Assembly (NCBI GenBank): GCA_039881145.1
Contig: JAYKKI010000159.1
Location: forward strand, 1-64,000
Reading direction: 5' to 3'
Source: Druceiella hillmani
Taxonomy: Eukaryota > Arthropoda > Insecta > Lepidoptera > Hepialidae
Length of the DNA: 64,000 nt
Shown: piece after piece, positions 12,206 to 21,974 of the stretch
Numbering within the stretch: position 1 is the stretch's first letter
Layout: each line of letters starts with the position of its first letter
The notes under the pieces: generated by a model
Databases searched by the model: none
Seen by the model: the letters and a program-made list of their open reading frames with translations, nothing else
Told to the model about the DNA's origin: nothing
Translations under genes and position numbers: made by a program

Positions 12206-13104
12206 TAACCTAACCTAACCTAAACTAATCTAACCTAACCTAACCTAACCTAACCTAACCTAACCTAACCTAACCTAACCTAACCTAATCTAACCTAACC
12301 TAAGCTAACCTAACCTAACCTAACCTAACTTAAGCTAACCTAAGTTAACCTAACCTAAGCTAACCTAAGCTAACCTAAGCTAACCTAAGCTAACCTAAGC
12401 TAACCTAAGCCAACCTAAGCTAACCTAAGCTAACCTAAGCTAACCTAAGCCAACTTAAGCCAACCTAAGCCAACCTAAGCCAACCTAAGCTAACCTAAGC
12501 TAACCTAAGCTAACCTAAGCTAATCTAAGCTAACCTAAGCTAACCTAAGCTAACCTAAGCTAATGTAAGCTAACCTAAGCTAACCTAAGCTAACCTAACC
12601 TAACCTAACCTATCCCTACCCAACCTAACCCGAACTAACCTAACATAACCTAATCCAGCCCAACCTAGCCTAACCTAACCTGACCCAACCCAACTTACCA
12701 TACCTAACCTAACCTAACCCAACCTAACACGAACTAACCCAACCTAACCTTACTTAACCCAACCCAATCCAACCAAGCCCAAACTAACCTTACCTAACCT
12801 AACATAACCTTACCTAAGCTAACCTAACCCAGCCTGACCCAACCAGAAATAACCCAACCTGATCTAACCTAACTCAACCTAACCTTACTCAAACTAACCT
12901 AACTCAAACTAACCCAACCTAACCTAACTTAATACAATCCAGCCAAACCCAAACTAACCTAACCCAACCTAACCTAACCTAACCTAACCTTACCCAACCT
13001 AACCCGAACTAACCTAACATAACCTAATCCAGCCCAACCTAATCCAACCTAACCTGACCCAACCCAACTTAACCCTAACTTAAACTAACCTAAGGCAACC
13101 TAAC
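12206..13104 (-). repeat. interstitial telomeric (TTAGG)n array with 10-bp variant
   Basis: About 900 bp of CCTAA units on the + strand, equal to the insect telomere repeat TTAGG on the minus strand. Three zones are visible. Nearly pure TAACC units run to about 12,300. A 10-bp compound unit, TAAGCTAACC, repeats some 30 times to about 12,595. A degenerate zone with CCAACC, GAACT and TTACC variants runs to 13,104. The G-rich strand points toward low coordinates, so an ancestral chromosome end would lie on the copia side. Degeneration and unique sequence on both sides show it is internal now. Confidence 0.95.
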
Positions 13105-14989
13105 ATCCTGTCGTAAAATTTTGATATAAATATTTTCAACCATTCAATTATTAGTTATTGAGGTATGTACGGATAAACAACTTTCAAATTTTCATGTCGA
13201 AAGGTTTCTGAGTAAAATGATAATGACATAAAGACAGACGGACATGTGAAAGATCTTTCATGGATGCGGTGTTTCCCTTTTGAGGCACGAAATCTTCAAA
13301 CAAGAGAACAGTTATATACAACTTGTTTGATGAAATACTTTTAGGAAAATGGGTGAATTTCGTATGTTCCGAGCATAAATGTCTGGTGTTACTCAAATAT
13401 GATGAGTGGGAAAATGTAGGAAGGTAACGAAGGTATAAAAAAACAAGGTGTGGAATTTTCTCATTTAACAATATAAAAATAAAATCCCCAAGAGAAATAT
13501 GGCATGTACAAGAAAACAAATTAATAAGACATAGAAATTCCAGGTTATATACTGTACCATGCATGGATATCGTAGGAACTTTTATGTATATATTTATATT
13601 ATATGCGGACTCGTGATAAAATTATTATAAGTTATTGAGAAATTCCTAGAAGCGAAACAATTGTGCGTGTTAGCAATTGTCTTGGAATGTATGAAATAGG
13701 TAACATTGTATATAAATATAAGTATCACCTGTCAATTTATATTTTACCATTAAGGCAGGGTTCATAAGAAACGCATTCGCTCGACTGTTTTTTCGTTAAC
13801 TTACGTTGCAAAACTGATCTCCATGAAAATTTGTTTAACGGGACATTGCTACTCCCTATGTCCATTGTGAAGGTCCTTTCTAAATATTGGTGAAAGAATT
13901 TTTGAAATCGGATGAGTAGTTTCGAAGATTACCTCCTACGTCTAAACTTAGAAACTGTCACCCTTTTTTAACACTCTGAACTACTGATTATACTCCTCAT
14001 ATACGGGGGCTATATATAAAAATTTATTCTTAAGGAGTACACTCCGAAAAGAAATGATAAATTATTATTTCTAAGAAACTAGTTTTGATTTACGATTTCA
14101 CTCGTGTGGAAAGGGGAAAAATCTTAGTGATTACAGATAAATTGTCTCATTCTATATGAATGTAAAGTATTAATCAAATCGAACTACTTTCAACGTTTTT
14201 ATTATATTTTTGGCCTCATTGCAGGTATCTTATATAAAAATACATTAATATTTGTCTATGGTATTCTTGGTTATTTTGAACGTATTGAATCGATATGGCA
14301 GATTTAATTTCGTATGCAATTAAAATGCACCGATTGAGGTAAATAAAATGCAGCAACACATAAATTGCAGATATATAAATTATTCTAAATTAAATAAGAG
14401 GAAAACACTATAAAAAATAAATAAAGATTATGTAGATTTACTTTGGCACTGCGGCCTTCTTGAAAAAATATAGACATAATTATAAATGTATTTAAATAAA
14501 AATAAAAAGTTACTTCTCCATATTGAAGATCTTCCTAAAATAACGTGCAAATCAATTTTGGTCACCTTTAAAGTTTTTTTTAATAAATTCAAATCGTTTC
14601 CCAATGTAATGTAATTTTATTTTATTAGATCCCACTAAAGTAGAACTTATACATTATTGATATATACGTTAAACAATATATACCAGGATAAAGAAATAAA
14701 TTCCTCTGAAAAATAAATCTTGCAATTTTCAGTTACATTCAATGTATCAAACCATATAACCATTTTTCACAAATATGAAAGCTCATTTAAAATGAGTTTC
14801 AAAACTTCACATTGATGGACTAACGTATATTGTCTATTAAGTAGGTAATTATGTATGTGAAACTAAAACTTATACATAATTATTCATTACAATGTCTAAT
14901 ATGATGCAAGCATATAGATTTCAGTTTGCTTCATATTTTTTACGAGTTTTTTGAATGTTTATTTTTGTCCCCTATTATATTTTATCATC
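13105..14989. other. AT-rich spacer with a possible retroelement tail
   Basis: No gene recognised. At about 13,780-14,010 a sequence containing AAATCGGATGAGTAGTTTCG resembles a motif common in 3' regions of insect RTE-type repeats. That match is from memory and weak. The rest is AT-rich without visible structure. Confidence 0.35.
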
Positions 14990-15199
14990 CCCTCGTCCAC
15001 CGGACAACTGTAAAAAGTTCCAGAAACTAAACATAGATGGCGTGAGACCAAGACCAAAACCAAGACGATTGATTTGGTGACAACACTCATTCGGCCGCCA
15101 TTTTGATTTCATTTTTGCCGCGGCGTCAGTCGTGGCTTTATTGTGTGTCAAAATAATTCAAAATATCATTATTTATTGATAGGAAGCTCAAAGACTGAA

Positions 15200-15280
15200 A
15201 ATTGTCACTCGGACAACCAGTCACTTGGACAACCAAAATGCTTGTCCGTGGGACATTTTGGTTGTCCATAGAACAATGAC
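15200..15280. repeat. left subterminal repeat cluster
   Basis: Two direct GGACAACC sites (15,211 and 15,227) are followed by an inverted GGTTGTCC (15,260) and GTCC/GGAC half sites. Clustered short sites near the ends are typical transposase-binding regions; that role is inferred. Confidence 0.7.
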
Positions 15281-15607
15281 TAGAATCAGCATAAAACAAC
15301 AAATTCAACTTTCTACTTCTTCTTAACGTTTGGGACACGGAGGTGACGAACGACCCGATAATCCCTCGTATCAGAGTTTTTAACGCCTGTTCCCTATATT
15401 CAATTAATCTCTGGTTTGCTCTACCAGATTGTTTATTACAATGTTTTGAATTACTTTCTCTGGTCTGTTCTATTCCTATTCTATTCTGTTTTGTTCGGTT
15501 CGGTTCCATTGCGTTCGGTTCTATTCTATTCCTATATCTAAGTAATTTTTGTTTTATATAATAATTCTCTATTTTGAATTAAGTATATTTGTTATCATTT
15601 TTAGATA

Positions 15608-17690
15608 ATGGGTTTGACGGAAAAAGAAAAATCAAGGCGCTATAGAGAAAGACTGAAAACAGACCCAGAGAAATTAACTGAGCGAAAGAGAAAAAAAAGG
15701 GAAAGCTACCATAAAAATAAAAAACTAATTTCAAGTATGCCGCCAGAAGATAAAGAAAACTGCAGAATTATCTGGAAGCTGCGAAAACAGTCGCAGCGAA
15801 ATCGCCAAAAAGCTGTCAGGAATATCATTGAGAATACGCCTCCGAGCTCTCCGTCTATTCTACAAAAAATAAATCCTGAAGAACTCCAACCGACGACACC
15901 TCCTCAGCGTCCTGCTGAATCTACAAAAAATGAAAATATTAAAGGCAGAAAAAAGTTAGACGAGACAGATCTAAATTATTTAGAGAAAATGTAAAATTAC
16001 AAGCTGAATGGAAGATGTGGAAAAAGAGGTCTGAAAAGTATAAAAAGAGAGCACATCGGAAAAACAAATAATTGATTAAATTAAAAGATAAACAGGAAGA
16101 AAATACTGAAGAAAAGAAAAAGTATGGCATATTAACAAACGCTATCAAAGACAATTACAAGAAAATTAAAACCAGAAAAGGCAAAAACATACTTAAAAAT
16201 ATTTTCGCGAGACTTGGTGCGCAAAAGAATGAAATAGTAAAAGAGTGTTTGGGCTTAGAAGGAAGACTCAGAATGAGTATTAACGCGCGTAATTCGTATA
16301 CAGAGCTGACAAAAAAAATTAATAGCTTCTTCTTAAGAGTTGATGTATCCAGAAATACTGCCGGAAAAAAAGATACTGTAACTAAAGGTAAAGATAAGGT
16401 GCAAAAGCGGTTCCTATTGGACTCAATGAAAAAATTGTTCAAATCCTTCAAATCAGAGAATCTCGATGCTAAATGCTCATATTTAAATTTCACCAAACAT
16501 CGCCCATTCTACGTAGTTACACCAAAAGTTGATGGAAGAGATATGTGCATTTGTAAAGTACATACTAATGCAGCAGCTAAAATAAAGGCTCTAAAACAAA
16601 AAAGAGTTATTAGTCCTATTGATCTAAGCACACTGATATTGGAGACAGTCTGTAATAGCACTAAAAAGGAGTGCATGTTTGGTACTTGCAATCAATGCCA
16701 GTTTAAGAAATTCAAAATAAATAGTGATAGTGTTAGAGGCAAAATACAGTGGTTTGAATGGGTGAGAGAACAAGAAACCTATCCGAAAAATGACAAGCAA
16801 TTGAAATATGTAAAGAACGTAAAGAGACTTAAAGAAGATACTATAGAAAACATGGTGAAGAACTTCCAAGAAGAACTGGAACCTATAAAGAAACATATTT
16901 TTAATATGAAAACTCAGTTCAAAAATTTCCGCCAATGTGTTGATGAGATCAGAGTAAACCAGGCTGTGATATTAGTTGATTTCAGCGAAAATTACAATTG
17001 TAAATGTACCGAAGAAACTCAGGGGCATCAATTTGGTGGCTTTCGTAATCAAGTCACTCTTCACACAGTTGTGGTTTACGTATAAAAAAGCTTTGTCATT
17101 TTGTACTGTTTCTCCATGTCACATACACCAACCAGCTGCAATATGGGAATGATGAAGACATACATCAAGATATGCCATTGAGTCCCATGCTAGCATCTCT
17201 GGAAAATATTTGCAATTACACATCTAGTGAAGATGAGCCTTTGAGTAATTTGCTGTCCTCGAAAAAAGACGACATTACATTAGCTGAATTACACGATGAT
17301 TTACACAAGAGCATTTACAAGAATGTATACGGATCGTCTGATAGCTCTGACGAAGGTTCTGACAATGAAAATGACATTAGAGAGGAACCCCAGCCATCTA
17401 CGTCAGGACAAAACAATGTATTGCCTGTTGTAGGAGACTTTTTTGCTTGTCAAAGTTTACAGCACCAACGGTAAATCATACAATACATATGCGTGTATTG
17501 CCAAAAGCGATGTCGATGAAGACAGTGAAATCCTAGTAACATTCCTAAAATGTGTGAAAAATGAAAAACTATTTGTATTGAATGAGAAACTTATGTAGCA
17601 TTCGAAGATATAATGAAAAAACTTCCAACCACAGACATTGAACACAAAAGAGGTACTGATTATTATACGTTCTCATATGATATTATATAA
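15608..17690 (+). pseudogene. transposase-like protein (DFSENY...QxTLHT family), internally deleted
   Basis: The first frame (ATG 15,608) starts MGLTEKEKSRRYRERLK, a very basic N-terminus rich in K, R and E. A shift near 15,970 and a stop at about 16,069 interrupt it. The main frame, to 17,085, contains an FARLGAQKNE stretch, a possible metal-binding set (MCICKVH, CMFGTCNQCQF) and ends with LVDFSENYNCKC, HQFGGF and QVTLHTVVVY. I know this signature from a transposase-like protein family scattered through arthropods; its Asp is probably catalytic. After a shift at 17,085 the text reads SFCTVSPCHIHQPAAIW, then jumps to an acidic serine-rich tail (17,172-17,474) and a last piece up to about 17,690. 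The second half of the catalytic core seems deleted. The superfamily name is uncertain. Confidence 0.8.
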
Positions 17691-18109
17691 TGTTTTTGAA
17701 AAATAGTTTATTTAGTTTAGTGTTTTGTTTTGTTTACCTATGGATCTCTGCTATTGTAGATTAAAATCTACAAAAACAAAATAAGAAATTTTGTTGGATT
17801 AATTTTTAAGTTTTGTATCTTACAAACCTTAAGTGATACACACTGATATTAGTCATTTATTAAGACTGCAAAGTACTAGTTAGAGTCAGAAAAGTATTTA
17901 AGCTTATTAAAGAGGCTGATAATATTTCTAAGTTAATATTAATAAGAGTTGTCACGTTTAGAGGTATGTTCATTATTTAAATATTTATTGTAATGTTGAT
18001 TCTTTCGTAAGAAATTTATAATAAAACTAATAATTATTGTCATATCTGTGTTTTTTTTAATAAAAATATGAAATAAAGGCGATTTCAATCCTAGTATCTC
18101 CCCTTTGGA

Positions 18110-18175
18110 CTTCCAAGAATGTCCTATGGACAACCGTATATGTCCACTGGACAACCATTTTGTCCCTGTGTCCTA
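18110..18175. repeat. right subterminal repeat cluster
   Basis: Two GGACAACC sites (18,128 and 18,149) lie among GTCC/GGAC half sites. Reverse-complemented, this block matches the left cluster around GGTTGTCCATAG. Confidence 0.7.
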
Positions 18176-18182
18176 AAGACAG

Positions 18183-18775
18183 AAAAATTACCACCATTTT
18201 TGCGTAAGACCAAAAATATCAACATTAACATTTTTTAGCATTTAAATGTTTTAATCGACATTCTACACTGTTTTTCTAGAAAGAACACAATAATGACTGT
18301 ATAATTTATTATTAAAAATTTAGCTGTCTGTTGTGAAATTTAAAAACTATAAAATAAAACACAATTTGAGCAGAAAAATTTATAATAATAAAAGTAATGA
18401 TAATAAGGATAGTACAAAAAGTATACAAAAATTAAAACGAAATTTAAAAAAAACAATATTTAGAAATATAAAATAGAAAAAATATATAAATAAAAAAATT
18501 ATTAAAGCAAAAACTTATTTCATTTATTTTTCAATTCCCTTTCCATAAGTTCAGCGCGAGCCTTCGTTTTTCATCCTTGACTTAACAAAATTTTCTTGCG
18601 GATTTCGTCGAGCTCGTCTTCTCTTCGTTGTCTCTGGGCCATTCATGGCTCATGAATTTTTTTAGTATTCTACCCCATGAAGCAACTGATGTTGACTAGA
18701 AGTGAACCGGATATTCGAGTATAGGCTGATAGTGCGTCTCCTGGGTATTGGTACATTCCAGGCACATCTTGACAT
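18183..18775. repeat. left inverted arm
   Basis: It is the reverse complement of 19,866-20,356 apart from point differences and an A-rich insertion. It carries the mirrored 3' half of the Myb/SANT-like gene and its 3' flank. Confidence 0.88.
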
Positions 18776-18877
18776 ATCGAATCATTTATTGACAGTTGCA
18801 AGCACAGATGATTTACTAACGTTTCAAGCGTCGATTCTTTTTGGCTGAAAGTTTTTCGTTTAACAAAAAGTAGTAAA

Positions 18878-20119
18878 ATGAATACAAGACAAAGAAACTA
18901 CACGGAAACAGAAAAAAGGCTAGTGTTGCAGATGATCCCTTACATATATGTTATTGAGAATAAACGCACCGACAGAGCAAGCGTGAAGATAAAAAAAACG
19001 CTTGGGAGGACGCAAGTGTCGAGAAATATAATGCTAGAGATATTATTAATTAAAGTCAGTTAAATGAACACGTTTATTATGAAAATAGAATACAGAATTA
19101 ATTTATTTTCATGAACTTAATTTCTTTTTTTCTAAATATGCTAAAAAACGTGTATTTTATTTGTTTCTATAGGCAACAGGAAGTCAACTGGGCCGACTTG
19201 GCTTAATATAAAAGCCAAGCAGAGAGAAGTGTTGGCAAAATAAAGGCAGCATCGGATGGCCACCAGCGAAGGAGACGTGTTTAGCAACATCCAAATTGAT
19301 CGTCATTTTCTTAATAGCGCCAGGGCTAATTGTGGAAATCCCATCAAACGATTCTGCTCAGCGATTAAATCGAGGCAAACTTCAATTTGTGTACAATTAA
19401 TATTTTATTTATGTTGTTTATAGTGTTTTGTAGCAACTCATTAAAATGTAAAGGGGTACTGAAACTTTCTTCATTGATTTATTTGAAGTGAACTTTTTTA
19501 GAATTTATATTTAAAGCTGAAGAAGCAATATTATAAAGAAAAGTAGATTGTAATTAAAGTAGTTTGTGATGACTTTTAAGATTACAAATTGTAAAATTTA
19601 TTTAAGAACCTTTCAGTTAGGCTTTTATTTTATTTTCCTTCCATAGATATGCGAAAATGTGTTGAAATTTAAAGTTAATACATTTGCGATATTCACGAAT
19701 TTACATTAAATTAATTAGAGTCAATTACCTACAGACCCGTTTGAGTAACAATAGACGAGTAAAAGTGAAGTTTTTACTGAAACCGCGGAAACTTTGCCAA
19801 CATCTTCCAAGGCAACGGAGAATGTTCCTGCTGGTCAGCCTAGAATTGAGATACAGAAAACCATGTTGGACGTGAACACGAATGTACCAATACCCAGGAG
19901 ACGCACCACCCAGCCGATATTCGAATATCCAGTTCACTTCCAGTCAACGTCAGTTGCTTCATGGGGAAGAATTAAAAAAAAATTCATGAGCCATGAATGG
20001 ACCAGAGACAACAAAGAGAAGACGAACTCCACGAAATCCGCAAGAAAATTTTGTTAAGTCAAGCACGAGAAGCGAAGGCTTGCGCTGAACTTATGGAGAG
20101 GGAATTGAAAAATAAATGA
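18878..20119 (+). pseudogene. Myb/SANT-like DNA-binding protein of a transposon, broken
   Basis: The ATG at 18,878 begins MNTRQRNYTETEKRLVLQM. This matches the first helix of the Myb/SANT-like (zeste/MADF-related) domain carried by Harbinger-type and related transposons as an accessory DNA-binding protein. A one-base shift near 19,000 leads to NAWEDASVEKYN, the usual next block. A likely intron ends at TTTCTATAG (19,162-19,170), then NRKSTGPTWLNIKAKQREV corresponds to the third-helix region. Several stops follow. The middle and C-terminal parts (19,760-20,040) are proline- and threonine-rich. The last 40 codons (19,997-20,119, ending ELMERELKNK) form a charged coiled coil typical of these proteins. 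No catalytic transposase is present, so the element would be non-autonomous. Confidence 0.8.
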
Positions 20120-20356
20120 AATAAGTTTTTACTTTAATAATTTTTTTCATTTATACATTATTTTCTATTTTATATTGTGTTTTATTTTATAGTTTTTAAA
20201 TTTCACAACAGACAGTTAAATTTTTAATAATAAATTATACAGTCATTATTGTGTTCTTTCGAGAAAGACAGTGTAGAACGTCGATTAAAATATTTAAATG
20301 CTAAAAAATGTTAATGTTGATATTTTTGGTCTTACGCAAAAATGGTGGTAATTTTT
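19866..20356. repeat. right inverted arm
   Basis: It contains the coding 3' half of the Myb/SANT-like pseudogene plus about 235 bp of 3' flank. It pairs with the left arm over nearly its whole length. Confidence 0.88.
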
Positions 20357-20514
20357 AGTAATTGTTAGAGTCGCATTTATGTTGCCAAACTTTATTAATA
20401 AGGGTTTATAAATAAACATTAAAATGCGGTAAGAGATTGGTAAAACAAATGTCCAATGAAATGGCATATTAACTAATAAAATAGGATTTTCATATTGAAA
20501 TCCTATGAAAGAAT

Positions 20515-20975
20515 GGTTTGTATTATTTAGTCTAAACTAATTTAATGTACGTTTTTCTTTTAGTTATGGGTAATTTAAACCATGGTCATATTGTATTTCA
20601 ATAACAGAATTTTTACTTAATGTAGATTCTGTCATCATTTGTACTTGAACACAGATTTAGAATTCAATTTGTCATAATAAAATATGTTTTTCAAGTATTT
20701 GTTAAATTACCAAATATGAAGAACGAATACGTATTAATTAACTTCTTGAATGAAAGAAGTCACCGACTTATATCATTTAGTCCTAATCGAATGTACGTTT
20801 TCTGCTCCAGGTAAAATTAATCATGTCGTTAGTAAGATTCAATTTCAATAATAGAATTTGCAATTTTTGAATTCTAATTTAAAATACTAATAAATAACAT
20901 TTCAAAACACAATATATGTGTTTGAAGAATTTATCCAGTTACCAAATGCGAAAAATAAATTAATGACATCCTAAA
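20515..20975. repeat. diverged tandem duplication, ~250-bp unit
   Basis: The unit at about 20,515-20,740 recurs at about 20,765-20,975. Paired landmarks are AATGTACGTTTTTC/AATGTACGTTTTCT, TTTCAATAACAGAATTT/TTTCAATAATAGAATTT and TAAATTACCAAATATGAAG/CCAGTTACCAAATGCGAAA. Divergence is high, so the event is old. Confidence 0.75.
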
Positions 20976-21914
20976 TTAAAGCAGTGCTAAGGTAATCAAT
21001 CCTTGATTTCTTTTTGGTGCTACTTTCGTGTAGATGCATATAATGATAAGAATTCTGTGGATACGAGTACCGGTAATATTATTTATACATTTGAAAATTA
21101 ATCGTATGTTTATTAATGTTAAAGGGATAAGATTATTGGAATTTATTGGAGTTTACTTCTTAGATTAGATTTTCATAGATGGCGCCTGGTATAAAGTTTT
21201 ACGAGAAGTAAAATCAGAAGCTCAGAGCGTACGAAGTTCAGGACATTAAAAACTGTATAACCATTAGGTGACCTCTACGCGCAACATTTCTGCACATCTT
21301 TAGAGAGAGATATCAATATGTTTATTTGGCATTTTCTTATGGCGTAATCGCAATGACGGAATGGGACACACATAGTTTAATGCGACACACATAGTTATTG
21401 TTCGCTTATATCAAGATGTAATCATTAAATGTCTTTATGTGTGAATATTTGGTGTCTTCTATTCTACAAAATTAAAAAGTCTATTAATTTTAACTTCTTG
21501 ATTTGACGTTACTAAATGTTTTTAATTAGGTTGTATAAATTTGATCTGGTTCATTTGTGTTTTACGTGAAATTATTATATAGTTAGCATTTCTTTATTAA
21601 AGAATGTTTCATTTACATTTAATTATATTGATACTTGTATTTATATACAGTGAACATATTTTATACATTCCAACACAATCGTACTTAAGGTACAAACTCC
21701 AGTCGCGCAGTAGATTTTCTAATGGTAAAATAATGTTATGAGCCTATCACATTGCGATTTTCTATAATATATACAATAAATCACTAAATTCTTTTGACGT
21801 GAATAAATTTAAATTTGCTGCCATAATGATAACAAAATCGGGGGATACAGTTTCGAATCTATCCTCTACATCAAAAAATAAATTATACCACTGGATAGCT
21901 CAAAGAATTCATTA

Positions 21915-21974
21915 CGATAAGCGAGAACAGTGGCGCATCGCCGTGGAGGGATGCGTCACTGTTCTCGCTAATCG
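21915..21974. repeat. 25-bp-stem hairpin
   Basis: CGATAAGCGAGAACAGTGGC with ATC ahead of a 10-nt loop pairs with GATGCGTCACTGTTCTCGCT and its tail. By eye about 23 of 25 positions pair. It is GC-rich in an AT-rich background. It could be a miniature inverted-repeat element, a transcribed short hairpin or a pre-miRNA-like structure; the stem is short for a typical pre-miRNA. Confidence 0.85.

Larger units (their letters stand above)
14990..18175 (+). mobile_element. decayed DNA transposon with GGACAACC subterminal sites
   Basis: A broken transposase-like gene (15,608-17,690) is flanked by clusters of the 8-mer GGACAACC and its complement. On the left are GTCCACCGGACAAC at about 14,994, then sites at 15,211, 15,227 and, inverted, 15,260. 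On the right are sites at 18,128 and 18,149, the latter in GTCCACTGGACAACC. The blocks 15,244-15,280 and 18,112-18,150 form an imperfect inverted pair sharing GGTTGTCCATAG. The exact ends and the target-site duplication are not clear. The right edge lies within 10 bp of the next element. Confidence 0.7.
18183..20356 (+). mobile_element. foldback element with ~0.5 kb inverted arms
   Basis: The ends are perfect complements: AAAAATTACCACCATTTTTG at 18,183 and its reverse complement ending at 20,356. Inverted similarity continues inward to about 18,775 on the left and 19,866 on the right. Checkpoints in both arms are TTGCGTAAGACC, CATTCATGGCTCATGAATT, GTCTCCTGGGTATTGGTACATT and CCCCATGAAGCAACTGA. 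The left arm has roughly 110 bp of extra A-rich sequence near 18,370-18,510. The right arm is the 3' half of a Myb/SANT-like gene, so the left arm is an antisense copy of it. A clear target-site duplication was not found. Confidence 0.88.

Noticed and set aside
12206..13104. A true chromosome end
   Set aside because: Unique sequence and transposons lie on both sides and the array is degenerate, so it is interstitial.
13184..13564. 126-codon minus-strand frame next to the telomeric array, considered as a subtelomeric gene
   Set aside because: Composition is AT-driven, no motif is recognisable and no splice structure supports it.
15138..15509. Minus-strand 123-codon frame at the left end of the 15-18 kb element
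   Set aside because: It starts in low-complexity ATTCTATTCC-type sequence and crosses the subterminal repeat cluster; no domain is visible.
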